NCBI RefSeq assembly: GCF_024139115.2 | Contig: NW_026943146.1 | Location: 434,001 to 498,000, forward strand | Direction: 5' to 3' | Length of the DNA: 64,000 nucleotides | Origin: Armigeres subalbatus | Lineage: Eukaryota > Arthropoda > Insecta > Diptera > Culicidae | In this document: positions 1 through 12,700 of the stretch, piece after piece | Layout of the letters: the number at the start of each line of letters is the position of its first letter | How positions within the stretch are numbered: position 1 is the stretch's first letter | Made by a program: the position numbers and the translations under genes | Notes under the pieces: generated by a model | What the model saw: only the letters and a program-made list of their open reading frames with translations | Told to the model about the DNA's origin: nothing | The model's database searches: none

Positions 1-203
1 CTCATTTATCAGCAATTTATCAGCCACCCTGGGGAAGCGACAAGGCCGATAAAGGTGCCACAACCAAGGCCTTTTTCTTCCTTGGAAGAAGGGATGGGAA
101 AAATCAAAATTTTAAAAAATCGAGGGTGATCAAACTCACCCGCGATCTTACTTCAATCAAGTGATAAAAATTCTGTGTTTGTGTTCAAAAGTTCTCCTTC
201 AAA

Positions 204-292
204 CAGTATTGTACTGAATCATTATCAGACTATAATGTTTTCTTATGAAAATTGCAATCATTATAGTCTGATAATGATTCAGCACAACACTG
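204..292. repeat. imperfect palindrome (hairpin)
   Basis: Two arms of about 30 bp (around 207-237 and 258-290), sharing the core ATCATTATCAGACTATAATG and its complement, surround a 20-bp loop. It looks like a small foldback MITE. I did not find a clear target duplication. Confidence 0.55.
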
Positions 293-479
293 CTTGGAAG
301 AGTGACTTTGGCCCAAGAGGCGATTGATTTTGCCTAGTCGGCCAAAAGGAAAAGACTGCGCCTAACCAAAAACGACTCAGGCAGCAAACCGACGAAGGTG
401 CTCAGAGCAAAACCAAACACTAGGCGATCATAAAAGCCAAACGTCGTCTTGATGGAGCAGATCGGGGAGTAGTGGAGCC

Positions 480-1420
480 CGAAGGGCGTTGACCCGAGAA
501 GGCCACTTCTGGGCCCAAAAATCAAAAGGCGCCAACCAGACGCAAGTCGCCGGACCGCAAGAGAGTATCAGCCGGTCGGTGCCATCGGCACAAGGAACCG
601 AAATCCATGGAAGCTGGTCAGTAGCTCAAAGCGGAAGTCGAGCGCATCTCGACCCAATAAGAAAGTTAGGGACAAAGTAGAGGCCATGTTGGTAAAAACT
701 GATAAGGATAAGTACGCCGACGTCGATGCGGGTGACCGAAAAGCTTTCGGCGCTGGGACAGGACGCGCCAAGCGTCAGACGCACCAAGACCGGTGCAATG
801 ATCTTGGTGCTGAAACGTGGAGCGCAAGCTAACGGGACAGCTGGCCCAATAGATCATGGGTAACACCGCCGAGGTGAGGTAGTTGGGGATGGAAGTGACC
901 TTCCAGTGCAAGCAACTGGACGAGGTCACAAACGCGGACGACGTCGTCTCTGCCGTTAGAGAGCAGTGCGATACAAAGGTCGTCCCTTTGGCACGCAACT
1001 AGCTTACCCTAGGTCGTGGAGCGAGGGATGTTGAAATCGGCTGGTCAGTATGCCCAATAAGCAAACCAGACATCTTCTGTGAACGGGTACTATTGGTGCT
1101 TAGAGTCGGGGCATAAGTCCTACGACTGTAAAGGCCCAGACCGTGCGTAGCAACCTGTGACGTCATTGTGGTTAGGAAGGGCACAAGGCGCAGGAATGCG
1201 ATAAGGCACCAAAGTGTTCACCTGCGCTTACAAATAGCAAGCATGTAATCACGTTATGAGTGGACCTCCGTGTCCTGTGAGAGAGGAAAATAAGAAGAAG
1301 CCATCCAAGCAACACAGTTGAATCTTATTCACTGTGCATCTGCCCAGCAGCTGCTGTGGCAGTCGGTTTCGGAGTCCCTGATTTGGGTCGTCATTTACGT
1401 GACTATTTTCACGCGCATCT
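480..1420 (+). pseudogene. decayed R1-type non-LTR retrotransposon, ORF1 (gag) into start of ORF2
   Basis: Broken fragments on the + strand read like the ORF1/ORF2 junction of an R1-type LINE. A gag stretch at about 894-980 reads VTFQCKQLDEV followed by an acidic helix. A zinc-knuckle piece (GHKSYDCKG) lies near 1110-1135. The endonuclease start motif LNLIHCASAQQLLWQ begins at 1318 and is almost the same as the start of the copy at 48833. Stops and frameshifts are frequent, so this is dead. The 5' limit is uncertain and the 3' side is lost into a tandem repeat. Confidence 0.55.
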
Positions 1421-1434
1421 CGGAAATTATGTAC

Positions 1435-1760
1435 CACAAAGAGCACGCAATATATTTGAAACAGGTCAACAGACCTTTGCTTACGCGTGTAGATCGAAAG
1501 GTTGCTGCAAGAATTTCTTGGATAGACAAGAAACTATGCTGTGTAAACATTATATTCTACCTACAATAGGGAGCATGTACCATATTTGAAACAGGGTGAC
1601 AGACCTTTGGTTACGCGTGTAGATCTAAAGGCCTTACTCAAGGATTTTTTTTATTGATAGCCAAGAAGTTATGCTGTGTATACATTCTATTCTATGTACT
1701 ACAAGGAGCATGCACCATGTATGAAACAGGTTGACAGACCTTTGGTTACGCGTGAAAATA
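1435..1760. repeat. tandem repeat, about 130-bp units, related to the array at 51.6-52.8 kb
   Basis: Three diverged units each carry 'gagcatg-acca-attTGAAACAGG-TGACAGACC' followed by TTTGGTTACGCGTGTAGAT. The core GGTTACGCGTGTAGA plus 'aaggcc' recurs in the array at 51590-52800, so both belong to one satellite-like family. Confidence 0.65.
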
Positions 1761-2267
1761 GCGAAAACCCGATTTCTTATTAAATTTACGTTTTTACGTG
1801 ATTTTCGGGATTTACGCGGATTTTTTCAAAAGTTTTTTAAGCGGTTAGGAAACAAGTGAAAATCATTAAAAGTCGATTTTTTACGCGGTTTCGATTTATG
1901 CGAAACGTACCCCCGCGTAAAAACCGACTCCAGTGTATTAGGATTGCAGGCGAAGTGTCAACCTGGTTTGGGACCTTAGATGGATGTAGCAGATTGAAGC
2001 ACTATCAAATTTATTGTTTTTTGTTTATTTTTCAAGGCTTTTTCCAGAGGAAAGAGTGAAGGGTGACAGATGTTCCCAATCAGAAAAAAAATCAGAAAGG
2101 TTGTGTAAAAAAACACGATCGCAAGGTAAACGTTGGACAACGTAAAACCATCGTTGCGATTAACCGTCACTATGCGATTGTGTTTTAAACTTTGAAGAAA
2201 TTTCTTCTCGGGTCAGCTTTCTTTTGTATAAAAAGATGGTCTTGAAAAGAACCAATTTATTTTCAAT

Positions 2268-2350
2268 AATGCGCCTTGCGAGCAAAGGCGTAGAAATGCC
2301 AATCCGGAGATGGCGAGTTCGATTCTCGGTGCGGTCTAGAATGTTTTCGA
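2268..2350 (+). mobile_element. tRNA-derived SINE head
   Basis: A box-B-like GAGTTCGATTCTCGG followed by tgcggtctagaatgttttcg resembles the tRNA head and junction of mosquito SINEs. The box A region is poor. About 130 bp downstream may be its body, but I cannot define the end. Confidence 0.4.
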
Positions 2351-2765
2351 AACGGCGAGCAAATTTTAGTTGAGCGCTGCTGATGCTGATGACGACGACT
2401 ACACAATCCATGCCATCAGTGGGAATAAATTTTCTTTCATGAACTCTGGCGATGACGATGGTGGGACCGCTCTCAGTGGATGCAACCACAATTTTCTTGC
2501 AAATCTAAACTATTGAGTATTTGCTGTTAGGTATTCGAAAGATGAATTATTGGAAATTAATCTGTCCTTATCAGGACCTTAGTTTTATACAAATGAAGTT
2601 TAAGCCGAAACGACTGTTGCTAAAAGTGCGTCGGAGGGAAAGGCTGCAAAAATGTAGCTTTGTTTTTTTCGGACGTAATAATGATCCGACAAATTTTGTC
2701 AGCAACAAAAAAGAAGACAATTTTGTTCCTAAATTTTCATCCCATTATTTTGCATTATCTCTACA

Positions 2766-2908
2766 CTGCCGTAATCTGGAAAAGTGACGTAACAGCCATT
2801 TTACAACATGCATGTTTTACATTTTTCTGCTAAAGAGCTCGATGAGTAGTACTCGTTAACACCATTTTTGGCAAATGGCGTATACGTCACTTTTTCAGAT
2901 TACGGCAG
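2766..2908. mobile_element. 143-bp MITE with TACA flanks
   Basis: Terminal inverted repeats CTGCCGTAATCTG...CAGATTACGGCAG extend inward through aaaagtgacgta/tacgtcactttt. The element is bounded by TACA on both sides (2762-2765 and 2909-2912). It is non-coding. Confidence 0.75.
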
Positions 2909-2954
2909 TACAGCAAATTTCGGTTTTATGCTATCGTAGTTTCTGATTTTATGG

Positions 2955-3180
2955 AGTTATTCGTTTACTCATTTTTTTTTCTTTTTTTAATGGGTACTTT
3001 TTATCAGCAGATAATCTCTTTCTCTCTGCTGAAATTTTTTCTTATTTTGGGAGAATAAGTGGATCTACTCATTTAAATGAGTAAATTCACTTATTCTCCC
3101 AAAATCAGTATTTTTTAGCAGATAGAAAGAGATAGCTGAGATAAAGTATCCATTAATAAGTAAACGATTTTTACCGTGTA
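2955..3180. repeat. long foldback palindrome
   Basis: Arms of about 100 bp meet near 3080. The sequence ttattttgggagaataagtg mirrors cacttattctcccaaaat, and outward 'tactttttatcagcagata' mirrors 'agctgagataaagta'. The transcript would form a near-continuous hairpin. No coding content is visible. It sits 47 bp before a SINE. Confidence 0.7.
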
Positions 3181-3226
3181 ATAAAAAGTCAAAAATGAGT
3201 AATAAGGTATTCCAGGTGATTCGTAA

Positions 3227-3340
3227 GGGGCCCTCCTTAGCCGTGCGGTAAGACGCGCGGCTACCAAGCAAGACCATGCTGAGGATGACTGGGTTCGATT
3301 CCCGGTGCCAGTCTAGACAATTTTCGGATTGGAGAATATT
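3227..3340 (+). mobile_element. Feilai-type SINE, 3'-truncated
   Basis: It starts GGGGCCCTCCTTAGCCGTGC, has box A-like 'tagccgtgcggtaag' and box B GGGTTCGATTCCCGG, then the junction 'tctagacaattttcggattgg'. It matches the tRNA-derived half of the longer copy at 40542-40834 but loses the 3' half. Family assignment is from memory of the Aedes Feilai head. Confidence 0.75.
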
Positions 3341-3765
3341 TTTCCAAAGCTTTGTATAAGATTTTATCAACATTTAACACCGTCACATGAACCTTTCCGA
3401 AATGTCGGAAAAGCATTAAACACGGTTTGCCGAAAAAATGTCCGAAATACCTATATTAAGCTGCTGAACTTCCGTTAAAATCTGAAAAACAAATCATTGT
3501 TAAGCATACAGTTAAGGTTGTATGAATAATACGATTTCCGCTGTTTAAAAAAAAAATCGATCGCAAAAACCACATAAATCTCATAATATATGTAAACAAA
3601 TTATGCAAACAGGGCGAAAAACAATATTTTTATTCTTTCGGCTTCGGCGATGCACGGCACCGCCGCTTCTGAATTTGATCTGAATTAATCTCCCACTGTG
3701 CAACCAGTAAACTACGAGCAGATAAAGACCAAGGCGGCAAACGAGAGCTGGTTGAATCAGTTCAA

Positions 3766-6700
3766 ATGAAACTTTCTTCAGTGCGGACGTTTATGGATCA
3801 ATCTGTTGTCGGTGATTTGGAAGCCAACCAGCAGGGTACACTTTCGACCATAGTTGCATCGCCGCCATTTCCATGCTGTTTTGAAGCAGAAAATTCCTCA
3901 GTTCACACGAGTGGTGCCCACCGCAATCGGATGCTGACGCGTTGGCGGGACACGAAGCGCGGACCCGAAATGGAAGAAGTCAATGAAAAGTTGAAGAATT
4001 TTTTAATTACATTCAGTTCGAGTGGTGTCGAGTTGGATAGTTTGGCCTCGTTTCGCCGGAACCGTCAGGAGTTGCAGCGCTATTATTTACATTACGAGGC
4101 CAGGGCGGGAAAGTATCAGCTTATCCTTGCATTCCTAATTTTTGCGATCGGAAAACATTATTTCAGCGAGTTGTTTGCAAATGAAGATGTAAATGAGCCA
4201 CTTGAGCAAAAATCCCACTTTTGATGAATTTCAATTTCTCTCCCCCGTTCTATCGTTTCGACTATTGTTCAGTGCATCGTTGGAATGCCACAACAGCTGC
4301 AGAAAGCATTTCGCCCACCGGAAAGTTGCGACTTTTGCAGGGAAGTGCGGAATGTGCCTCGACTTGCAAATGTGAACCCGGATGAGTTTGAGCAGATCCA
4401 TGCATACACAGGAGGTCCGGTTATCGTAACGGATGCAACAGCAAATTGGACGGCAACGGAATACTTCGATTATTGGTTTTTCAAAGATATCTACCGAACA
4501 TATGGCAAGCGGAAGAAAGCTGCCAGATGCCAGTTTTTCCCCTATCAAACGGGATTTCGTAACATCCACGATGCGTTCAATTTGGACGCAGCACGCGTGA
4601 ACTACGAACCAGGCACGGAGCCGTGGTACTTTGGGTGGAGTAACTGTGATCCAGCGATATTGAAAATTTTGAGGGAACACTATGGGCGGCCCTACTTCTT
4701 GCCACGTGCATCGGAAAACAACGCAGTGGATTGGGTGTTTATGGGCGGCCCTGGGCTAGGAGCACACATGCACGTAAGTGAAGGGGAAACACTACTTCAG
4801 GGTGTGTTGGTATGAAAAATTTCGAATTTTCTTGTTTTGATTAAATTGAAATGGAACAGCTTGGTCGTTAGGGTAGATTCTATTTCTGCAGCTATGTTTT
4901 CTTGCCTTGATGTGTTTTTTACGTATTTTCATACTAGAGAATCAATTTTTCTTGTAATGTGATTCAGGATAAAAAAGTACCGCTTGTCGCGGGAAATCCC
5001 GCGATTGTTTGCAAAATAAATACTGATAAGATTTTAATTCAATAGCGAAAATTTGTAGCTGAAAACAATTTAACATGCACGTGGATTTGGAACAAATTGA
5101 GTTACAGATGCATAGATAATAAGTAGAGCCATTCGGAGACGAGTCAGCCTAGGGCTGAAAGTCTTCTTAGTAAAGATAATAACAAAAAGTAGAGGCAGAC
5201 ATTTTCGTCTTTTCGTCATAGTTTCGAAAACCAAAAAAGATACACTTTTTTGCCAAACTCATCCGTACCAAATCAGAGGCTCAGGTGAAACGTACTGCTA
5301 TAGTGGAGTTCTAGCAAATGGACACAACGTTAGTTCGTTAGTTTTAGTCCTTTATATAGAGATGGACGGAAGTGAATTAAAATATTTTTTCTTAAGTATT
5401 GATTAAAACTTTAGGGTATTTTCAGGATTCAAGAATTATATTTCAATTGAATCAAATTCTATTTGCTGATTTTATCAAAGATATTCCTCGAAGGCAATGA
5501 CGTAGCCACGGCGGTGGTTTTGGACATTTCGTATAAGGTACAATAAAGATACAAATGACTTTGTTGTTTATGTAGTGCACTTGTAGCAGAATCTCCAAAT
5601 GGAATTGATGGTGTGATGGTTATAGTAGAAGGATACAAATCTCAAAGTCTATGGTTCGATTCCCGGTTGGTTTTTGTGTTTTTATTTTCATTGTAACCGC
5701 AAGATGTTGTCAGACCTTTAGTAAGTCACACCACAGTTGTTGTTACTCACTGAGAAACAAGAGGTGTTGCTTGGGTTACTCAAGCCACACATTCTCCTTC
5801 TTCTCTCATAAAAAGGCAAAATAAATCCACTTGCATAGGACGCAATGATTTTTTTGTCTAAGATATTTGCGCGAGACGAAGAAGAACATTGAACATGCTG
5901 CATTTGAGAAACCGATTACATAATTCGTTTAACCTTTACTATACCAACCTATTTTTTCAGTAACTTTTTTCCTTCAATCTACTCTAACCTAATCTACTAG
6001 TCTGCCCATCTAGAAATTCATTTAATTTTCGTTCCCGGAATCTGGAGACGGTTCGTAACATGGCTCCGGAGATATTCCGGATTCCGTTGGGGTAATAGAT
6101 TTTTTTCGCATGGAAAAAATTCTTTGCTCAGCCCAATGATTGTAAAATATGAATTCATCGATAGATGTTATAATACGTAAGGGAATCTATGATGTCATTC
6201 TGCTTTACATAGGGTAGAGAACGGGAAAATGGTAAATGCATCATGAAACAATCATGATTATCCTTAAACAATTGAAAAATGCTCCTTAAAAAACTGATCA
6301 TTTTTCCTTAAATTATTGAACAAATTACCTTGAAATATATAAAATGCTCCGTAAACATTTGGAAAGTGTACCGTAGAAACGAAAAAAATGTACCATAAAC
6401 AATTGAAAATGCTCCTTAGAAAAACAAAGATTTGCTATTTAGCTAATGATAATTGTGCAATATATTGATATAAGAATTATTGTGAAATAGTTGAAAAAGT
6501 ACTTTGAAATTGGCTGTCATAAAGTAGAATCTTATGCACCATTGTATAGCCCCTGGAGTATGAAGCTGATTGTTTTGCTTGGTAACCCTATTCAACAGAA
6601 AAATGCTCCGAAAACTAAGGAAAATGCTCCCTAAAAAGAAGAAATAGTCCTTAAACCAATAAAAAATGCTCCTTAACCTGAGAAAATGCTTCTTAAACTA

Positions 6701-9700
6701 AAAACAGTGCTCCGTAAAAAAATGAAATGCTCCATAAACTTGTACAAAATGTAATGTTAGCCTACAAGCAATTCAAAGCATTGTTAAAGAAATTGTGCAC
6801 CAGACTTCTCACAGACAAACAGACGTCCCATACAACTGCACATCGCATAAACATGCTTAACGATACGAATTTCATTAAAATCACATAGCATATAATGCTA
6901 ATAGGTTTATTCATCAATTTCCCTGCATAATCGCAAAAGATATCTTAGTTACAAGATAAATATTGTCGCTTCGGTTCCCTTTGTTCTGCTGTCCGAAACA
7001 TGTTGGGTACCGAACTGTCAAATCGTATGTATTTTTCCTTCATTGACATTTAGCACCCTATCCTCGCCAGCAAAAGATGTTCCGGACAGCCACGACAGAC
7101 AGTGGAAAGGAAGAGTTACTCATGCAAGATCTGTATTTATTTAACAATAGGTATATTAGCCTTCAACGAATAATTTCGGTTGATTTTATTGCTCCCTATT
7201 TTTGATCACTCTCATCCAACCGAATGACTTGATTTCTTTATTTTTGTACATCTTTATAAATCTACGAGGATAAACGAAATTAATTGATAACTTTCGGGTT
7301 TAATAAATCAATAAGTCAGCCTTGGGCTGAAAGTCTCGCTAATAAAGATGAAAAAATCAATGAAAAATATGTATCGGATTACATAAGTATTTGGTTCCTG
7401 TGTTTTACCAAAAGCATATATTTTTCAATATAACTTAATAATTCCAATTTGAAACAAATAGGGAAAGGGGCATTTAATATATTTTCTTTCTAGTTTCAAA
7501 GAGCGAACAATGGCGCTTAAACCTAGGCCAGACAGTTAGGATAGCCACGACCCCGAGTAGCACATTTGATGCACAAAGATCGCAGTAACTTATATGTGAT
7601 TGGAATCATTCACAATTAGGTTGCTGCAACCAGTTTCACTTAACTTGTGCTGTTTGGGTAGATATAAATTTGAATTCCGGTAGACTTGTCCTTAATAGAT
7701 GAGCAAACTTCATACACAGTACAAACAGCACGTGCTGTCAAAGCATTCACCGCCACGCTTCTTTAGGTTTATTTTTGTAAGCGCAGATTTCGACAATTTC
7801 GAGTTCCTCAAGCCGTGGGTGGTTATAAGAGATATTTTAGTTATTTTAGATATCATTAGTTAAATAGCAAATCTTTGTTTTTCTAAGGAGCATTTTCAAT
7901 TGTTTACGGTACATTTTTTTCGTTTCTACGGTACACTTTTCAAATGTTTACGGAGCATTTTATATATTTCAAGGTAATTTGTTCAATAATTTAAGGAAAA
8001 ACGATCAGTTTTTTTAAGGAGCATTTTTCAATTGTTTAAGGATAATTTCATCTGTTTTAATGGACAATTTTTGGGCTGCCGAACCCCCTATTCCTGTCAG
8101 CAACGTTCATTACTCGAGCGCATTACAATCGAAATGCTTGTTTTTTAGTACACGGTTAGTTTCTGTTGATGTCTAGTGATGTACAAAAAGTCAAGCCATT
8201 TGATTGGAACGAGATCGAGTTATTAACGTTGCGGACGGAAATAGGGGGTGCTGCCCAAATGGTCCCGCTTCCTATTATAACATCTGTCGATGAATTTATA
8301 TTTTACAATCATTAAATTGTTGAGAAAAAGACTTTTTCCATGCGAAAGAAATCTATAACCCCTACGGAACCCGGAATATCTCCGAAACCATGTTACGGGC
8401 CATCTCCAGATTCCGGGAACCATAACTATATGAATTTCTGGATCCAACAATAACAGAAGCATAAAAATGAGTGGATATTTAACCAAGTTAGAGAGCATTG
8501 AGGGAAAAAAAGTTACTGAAAAAATAGGTCGGCATAGTAAAGGTTAAAAACTGAACTCCAAAATGAACTGTCTCAACATCGTGGTTTTCATTCGCAGAAC
8601 AATGATATGTAAGTCAATAAATTGTATCGTTTAAATGTTAAGCTAAATTGGTACTAAGTATTATGATATTGATCCCTCAAGAATCATTTTAAATTGCAGC
8701 AATAATCTAAACATCTCTTTCCGTCCATTTAATCCAACATTCAGCCTCGTGTATCACCATCAAGTTGACCTCCGACATAACGATGTTGAACTTCCGAACA
8801 ACCGCCTAGAAAATGATATTTATTTAGAATTTCGCTGAGATATTATTCTTAATTTTTAGACTTATGTTAACTATTAGCCAATAACTCCAAACTTATAGCT
8901 TGTAAAGTAACGGTTTTTAACTTCGTGAATTTCGGAAATCTGATCTAAGTTATTCCGTTATGACTACTATGTCAATGAATTCCAAAATAAACTACAAAAA
9001 AAAGGCTTACCATTTCTTGAATTCATACTATGTACCGTCGAATGACCAGTTTTAGCGCCAAAGCAGAAATGTCCCCTTCTACTACTTCCCCGGGGTCCCG
9101 GAAGTAGTCAAAGCCGTCAATGATCCATTTTATACTCATACCTCGCTTCCTGATAGAAAACCATGAAAAACGAACCGTCGAATGACCATCTTTGGTGCCA
9201 AAACTGAAATCTCCGCTCTAAGGGTTCCCCGGGGGCACCCCAGCTACTTCGGAATCCGTCTTTTTATTGGTTTTTCAATCTTGACGTATCAGAAGACTTC
9301 TAGAATGTAATCATAATGGAAGATCTGTCAAAAAGCTTGATTGAAATGAATTTGTGGCCTGGTCCCTTTTAAATCTCCCGATCGGCACCGATTCTAAACA
9401 AATGGCCATATCTCACTTGATTCTGGTCTGATTTCGAATTTCAACTTATGGTTACAATCAGAAAGAGCCCTTCTTTATTTGTGGTTATTAATATTATTCT
9501 GTTTTTAACCACAACTTATCCTAATACCCACAACAAATTTACTGTTCTGAAACTACTTTAAAAAAAAACGAAATATCTCCGGTATCCGACAGCCATGGTC
9601 GGTTCCATGAACATATGGTGAAACTACATTAAATTTCTATTTCAGACATCCCTGAATTGTCCAAATCGGATAATAATTGACATAGTTACAACACATCTAA

Positions 9701-12700
9701 TTATGCCTAAAACTTGCCTATCCCAGTTATTTTGGACATCCCCTGTAGGAGCATGTTATTAATAATAGAACAGATACCCTATATTTTTTTATATATTTTT
9801 TTCCAACGGTCGTCTAGATGGTCTTGTGACTTTTAAACCACGACCAATTTTACAGTGCGATGTCTGTCTTCTCACTCCTAATTTATCTCTTCTCACTTTT
9901 TACAGAGAGAGGTAAGAAATGAGGAATGAAAATTGAGACGTCTCTCTTCTCACTCCTAATTTCTCACTGAGACGTCTCTCTTCTCACTTCTAATTTCTCA
10001 CTTTTCAAATGACCTATTCGGCCAGAAGCCTTATTCGGCCAAATGTCCTATTCGGCCAAATGACCCTTTCAGCCAAACGACCCTTTCGGCCAAATGACCT
10101 TCTCAGCCGAATAACCCTTTCGGCGAAATTAAACTTTCGGCCAAACGACCCTTCCGGCCAAACGACCCTTTCGGCCAAGTGACCCTTTCGGTCGAATGAC
10201 CCTTTCGGCTCAAATAATTTTCTTCACAAAATGGGAGTAGAGGCAAACTACTTCGACCCCATTTACTCAATTTTGGCTTCCCGTACGGATGTTCGAGTTT
10301 GGGTGAATTAAACTCGCTATTGGGTAGTTTATTTCTTCCGTGTATAGTGTCTATTAGGCTTTCAGCGAACGTGTACGTACACGCACGTTTCACTCACACT
10401 TTTACTCGGTTTGTTTGCAACCACGAGCAGCTGTCACGGCAAAATCAAATGGGATTGTTTGCAACCACCAACCTGCGTTCGTGTTGGTGAGAAATGTCGG
10501 CGAGACCCTAATAGGGGCTACCTACTATTACACGCATAAAACAAACAGTCATTTAATTTTATTTTAAAAATAAATATGTTTGATTCAAACATATTATGTA
10601 TCAGTTTGTGAATAAACATGAATATTTTTGAATCAAATGGATAAAATTTGTATCCGTGTAAGGTTGATCTGAGATTAAATTTCTTTAAAGTGCAAAACTT
10701 AATCGCTTGGCGACGACAGAAAGTTGCCCTTCGGTAGCAGAATCACAAGCACGCGTCGGAGGGAAATGAGGCAATAAATTTGTTCGAATGGATGAAATCA
10801 CTAGCAGCACTTGCAGTGTAGTAACTCGTTCTGTCACTGCTGACATAAGCGATCATTTGACAAAAGAAGTCAAGAAAAAGAGAAGGAAAAATGCGCGAGA
10901 ATCGACCAGCTGTTCGGTGTAAATATCATATGCACGCTTTGAGTAATCTACACAGCGATGTTAATAGTTGAAATATTGTATTTTCAGACTAAAACGAATA
11001 GTTAGATAAAAACGAAAATATTAATATAATCGAGAAACGGATATATTACCGTTCAAAGTCTATCATATTTTCTTTATGGTGCTCGATTTAAGCTATCGCA
11101 AAGAAAAGACGGACGTAGTCCTACGTCAAAACTCTCGTGCTGCTTTTCTAGTAAACAAATTTTTAGTTAAAATTAAGTTAAGATGTCTATAAGGGTGGCT
11201 CAAATTAGTATGGAAAAAACTTTTTTCAATTTTGTCGATGGGCTGTCCTCTTATTCTGTTCTATTTGATGCCCTGATGCTGTGGACAAAATTTTAGCCAA
11301 ATCGGTCAACATTTGGGCGGTTCTAAACTCGTTGAAAGATTATATGGAAAAATGTATGCAGAAACATCGAAAAACAGTGATTTGCAGTTAGACGGTACAA
11401 TTTTCGATGGAAAACTATGGTACTCATTCAGATCTTGAAGAATTTAATACAGAATGTTATGCTGAAAACCGCGAAAAGATTAGTGTTTGCCCGGCGAAGT
11501 TATTAGCATTTTCGAGCAAATTTCGTTTCTTTTACCTTTGAAACGAAATAAATTCACCCATGCAACACTCCAGTCAAATGATAATATCTTTGCCTAATAA
11601 ACTCTAATCGCGGTTTTCAGCATAACATTCTGTATCCATCCATCCATCCATCCATCCATCCATCCATATATATAAAACTCAATGTTTGTATGTTTGTATG
11701 TATGTTTGTATGTATGTTCCAGCATAACTTCTGAACCCATTGACCGATTTCAACCAAATTTGGAACATACATTCTTCATCTTAAGGAGACGACGATAGGG
11801 GGGTTAGGGATGCTTTTTGGAAAAGGGGGAGGGTGTGGGGGGAGGGGTATCGCAAAGTTATTGATCAACTCAGAGTAACTTCTGAGCCCCTTGACCGATT
11901 TTCACCAAATTTTTAACACACATTCCTTATCTTAAGGAGACGACGATACGGTATTAAGCATGCTCTTTGAAAAGGGGGGAAGGGTGTAGGGGGAGGTGAA
12001 TTTATTAGTTATCGATCAACTCTGTGTGACTTCTGAGCTCCTTGGCCGATTCAACGAAAATTGGAACACACATTCCTTATCTTACGGAGACGACGACGAA
12101 AGGATTAGGGAATTTTTTTGCAAAAGGGGGAGGGTGTGGGGGAGGGGCATTTCTTAGTTATCGATCAACTCTGTGTAACTTCTGAGCCCCTTGGCCGATT
12201 CCAACCAAATTTGGAATATACATTCCTTATCATAAGGAGACGACGTTCGGGGGATAAGCATGCTCTTTGAAAAAGGGGGAGGGTGTGGGGGGAGGTGTAA
12301 TGTTTAGTAATCGATCAACTCAGTGCAACTTCTGAGCCCCTTGGCCGATTTCAACCAAATTTGGAACACACATTCCTTATCTTAAGGAGACGGCAATAAG
12401 AGGTTAAGCATGCTCTTTGAAAAAGGAGGAGAGTGTGGGGGGAGGAGTATTGTTTGGTAATCGATCAATTCAGTGCAACTTCTTAACCCCTTGGCCGATT
12501 CCAACCGAATTTGGAACACACATTATTTATATTAAGGAGACGACGATACGGGGGTTAAGGTGATTATAGAATGAAGCCCGTGGTGAATTTCAAATTCACC
12601 ACACGTTTATCTACATTCATTTCCAAAAGCCCAAATCTAGCGTAATAGTTTTCGTACAGTGCCGAAATTCAAATTATGATTGTTCAGCATAACTAAGCAA

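Noticed and set aside
5602..5668. tRNA gene
   Set aside because: Box A and B are present but no acceptor or anticodon stem closes. The same holds for 2268, 17225, 46303, 52138 and 55737, all better read as SINE heads.
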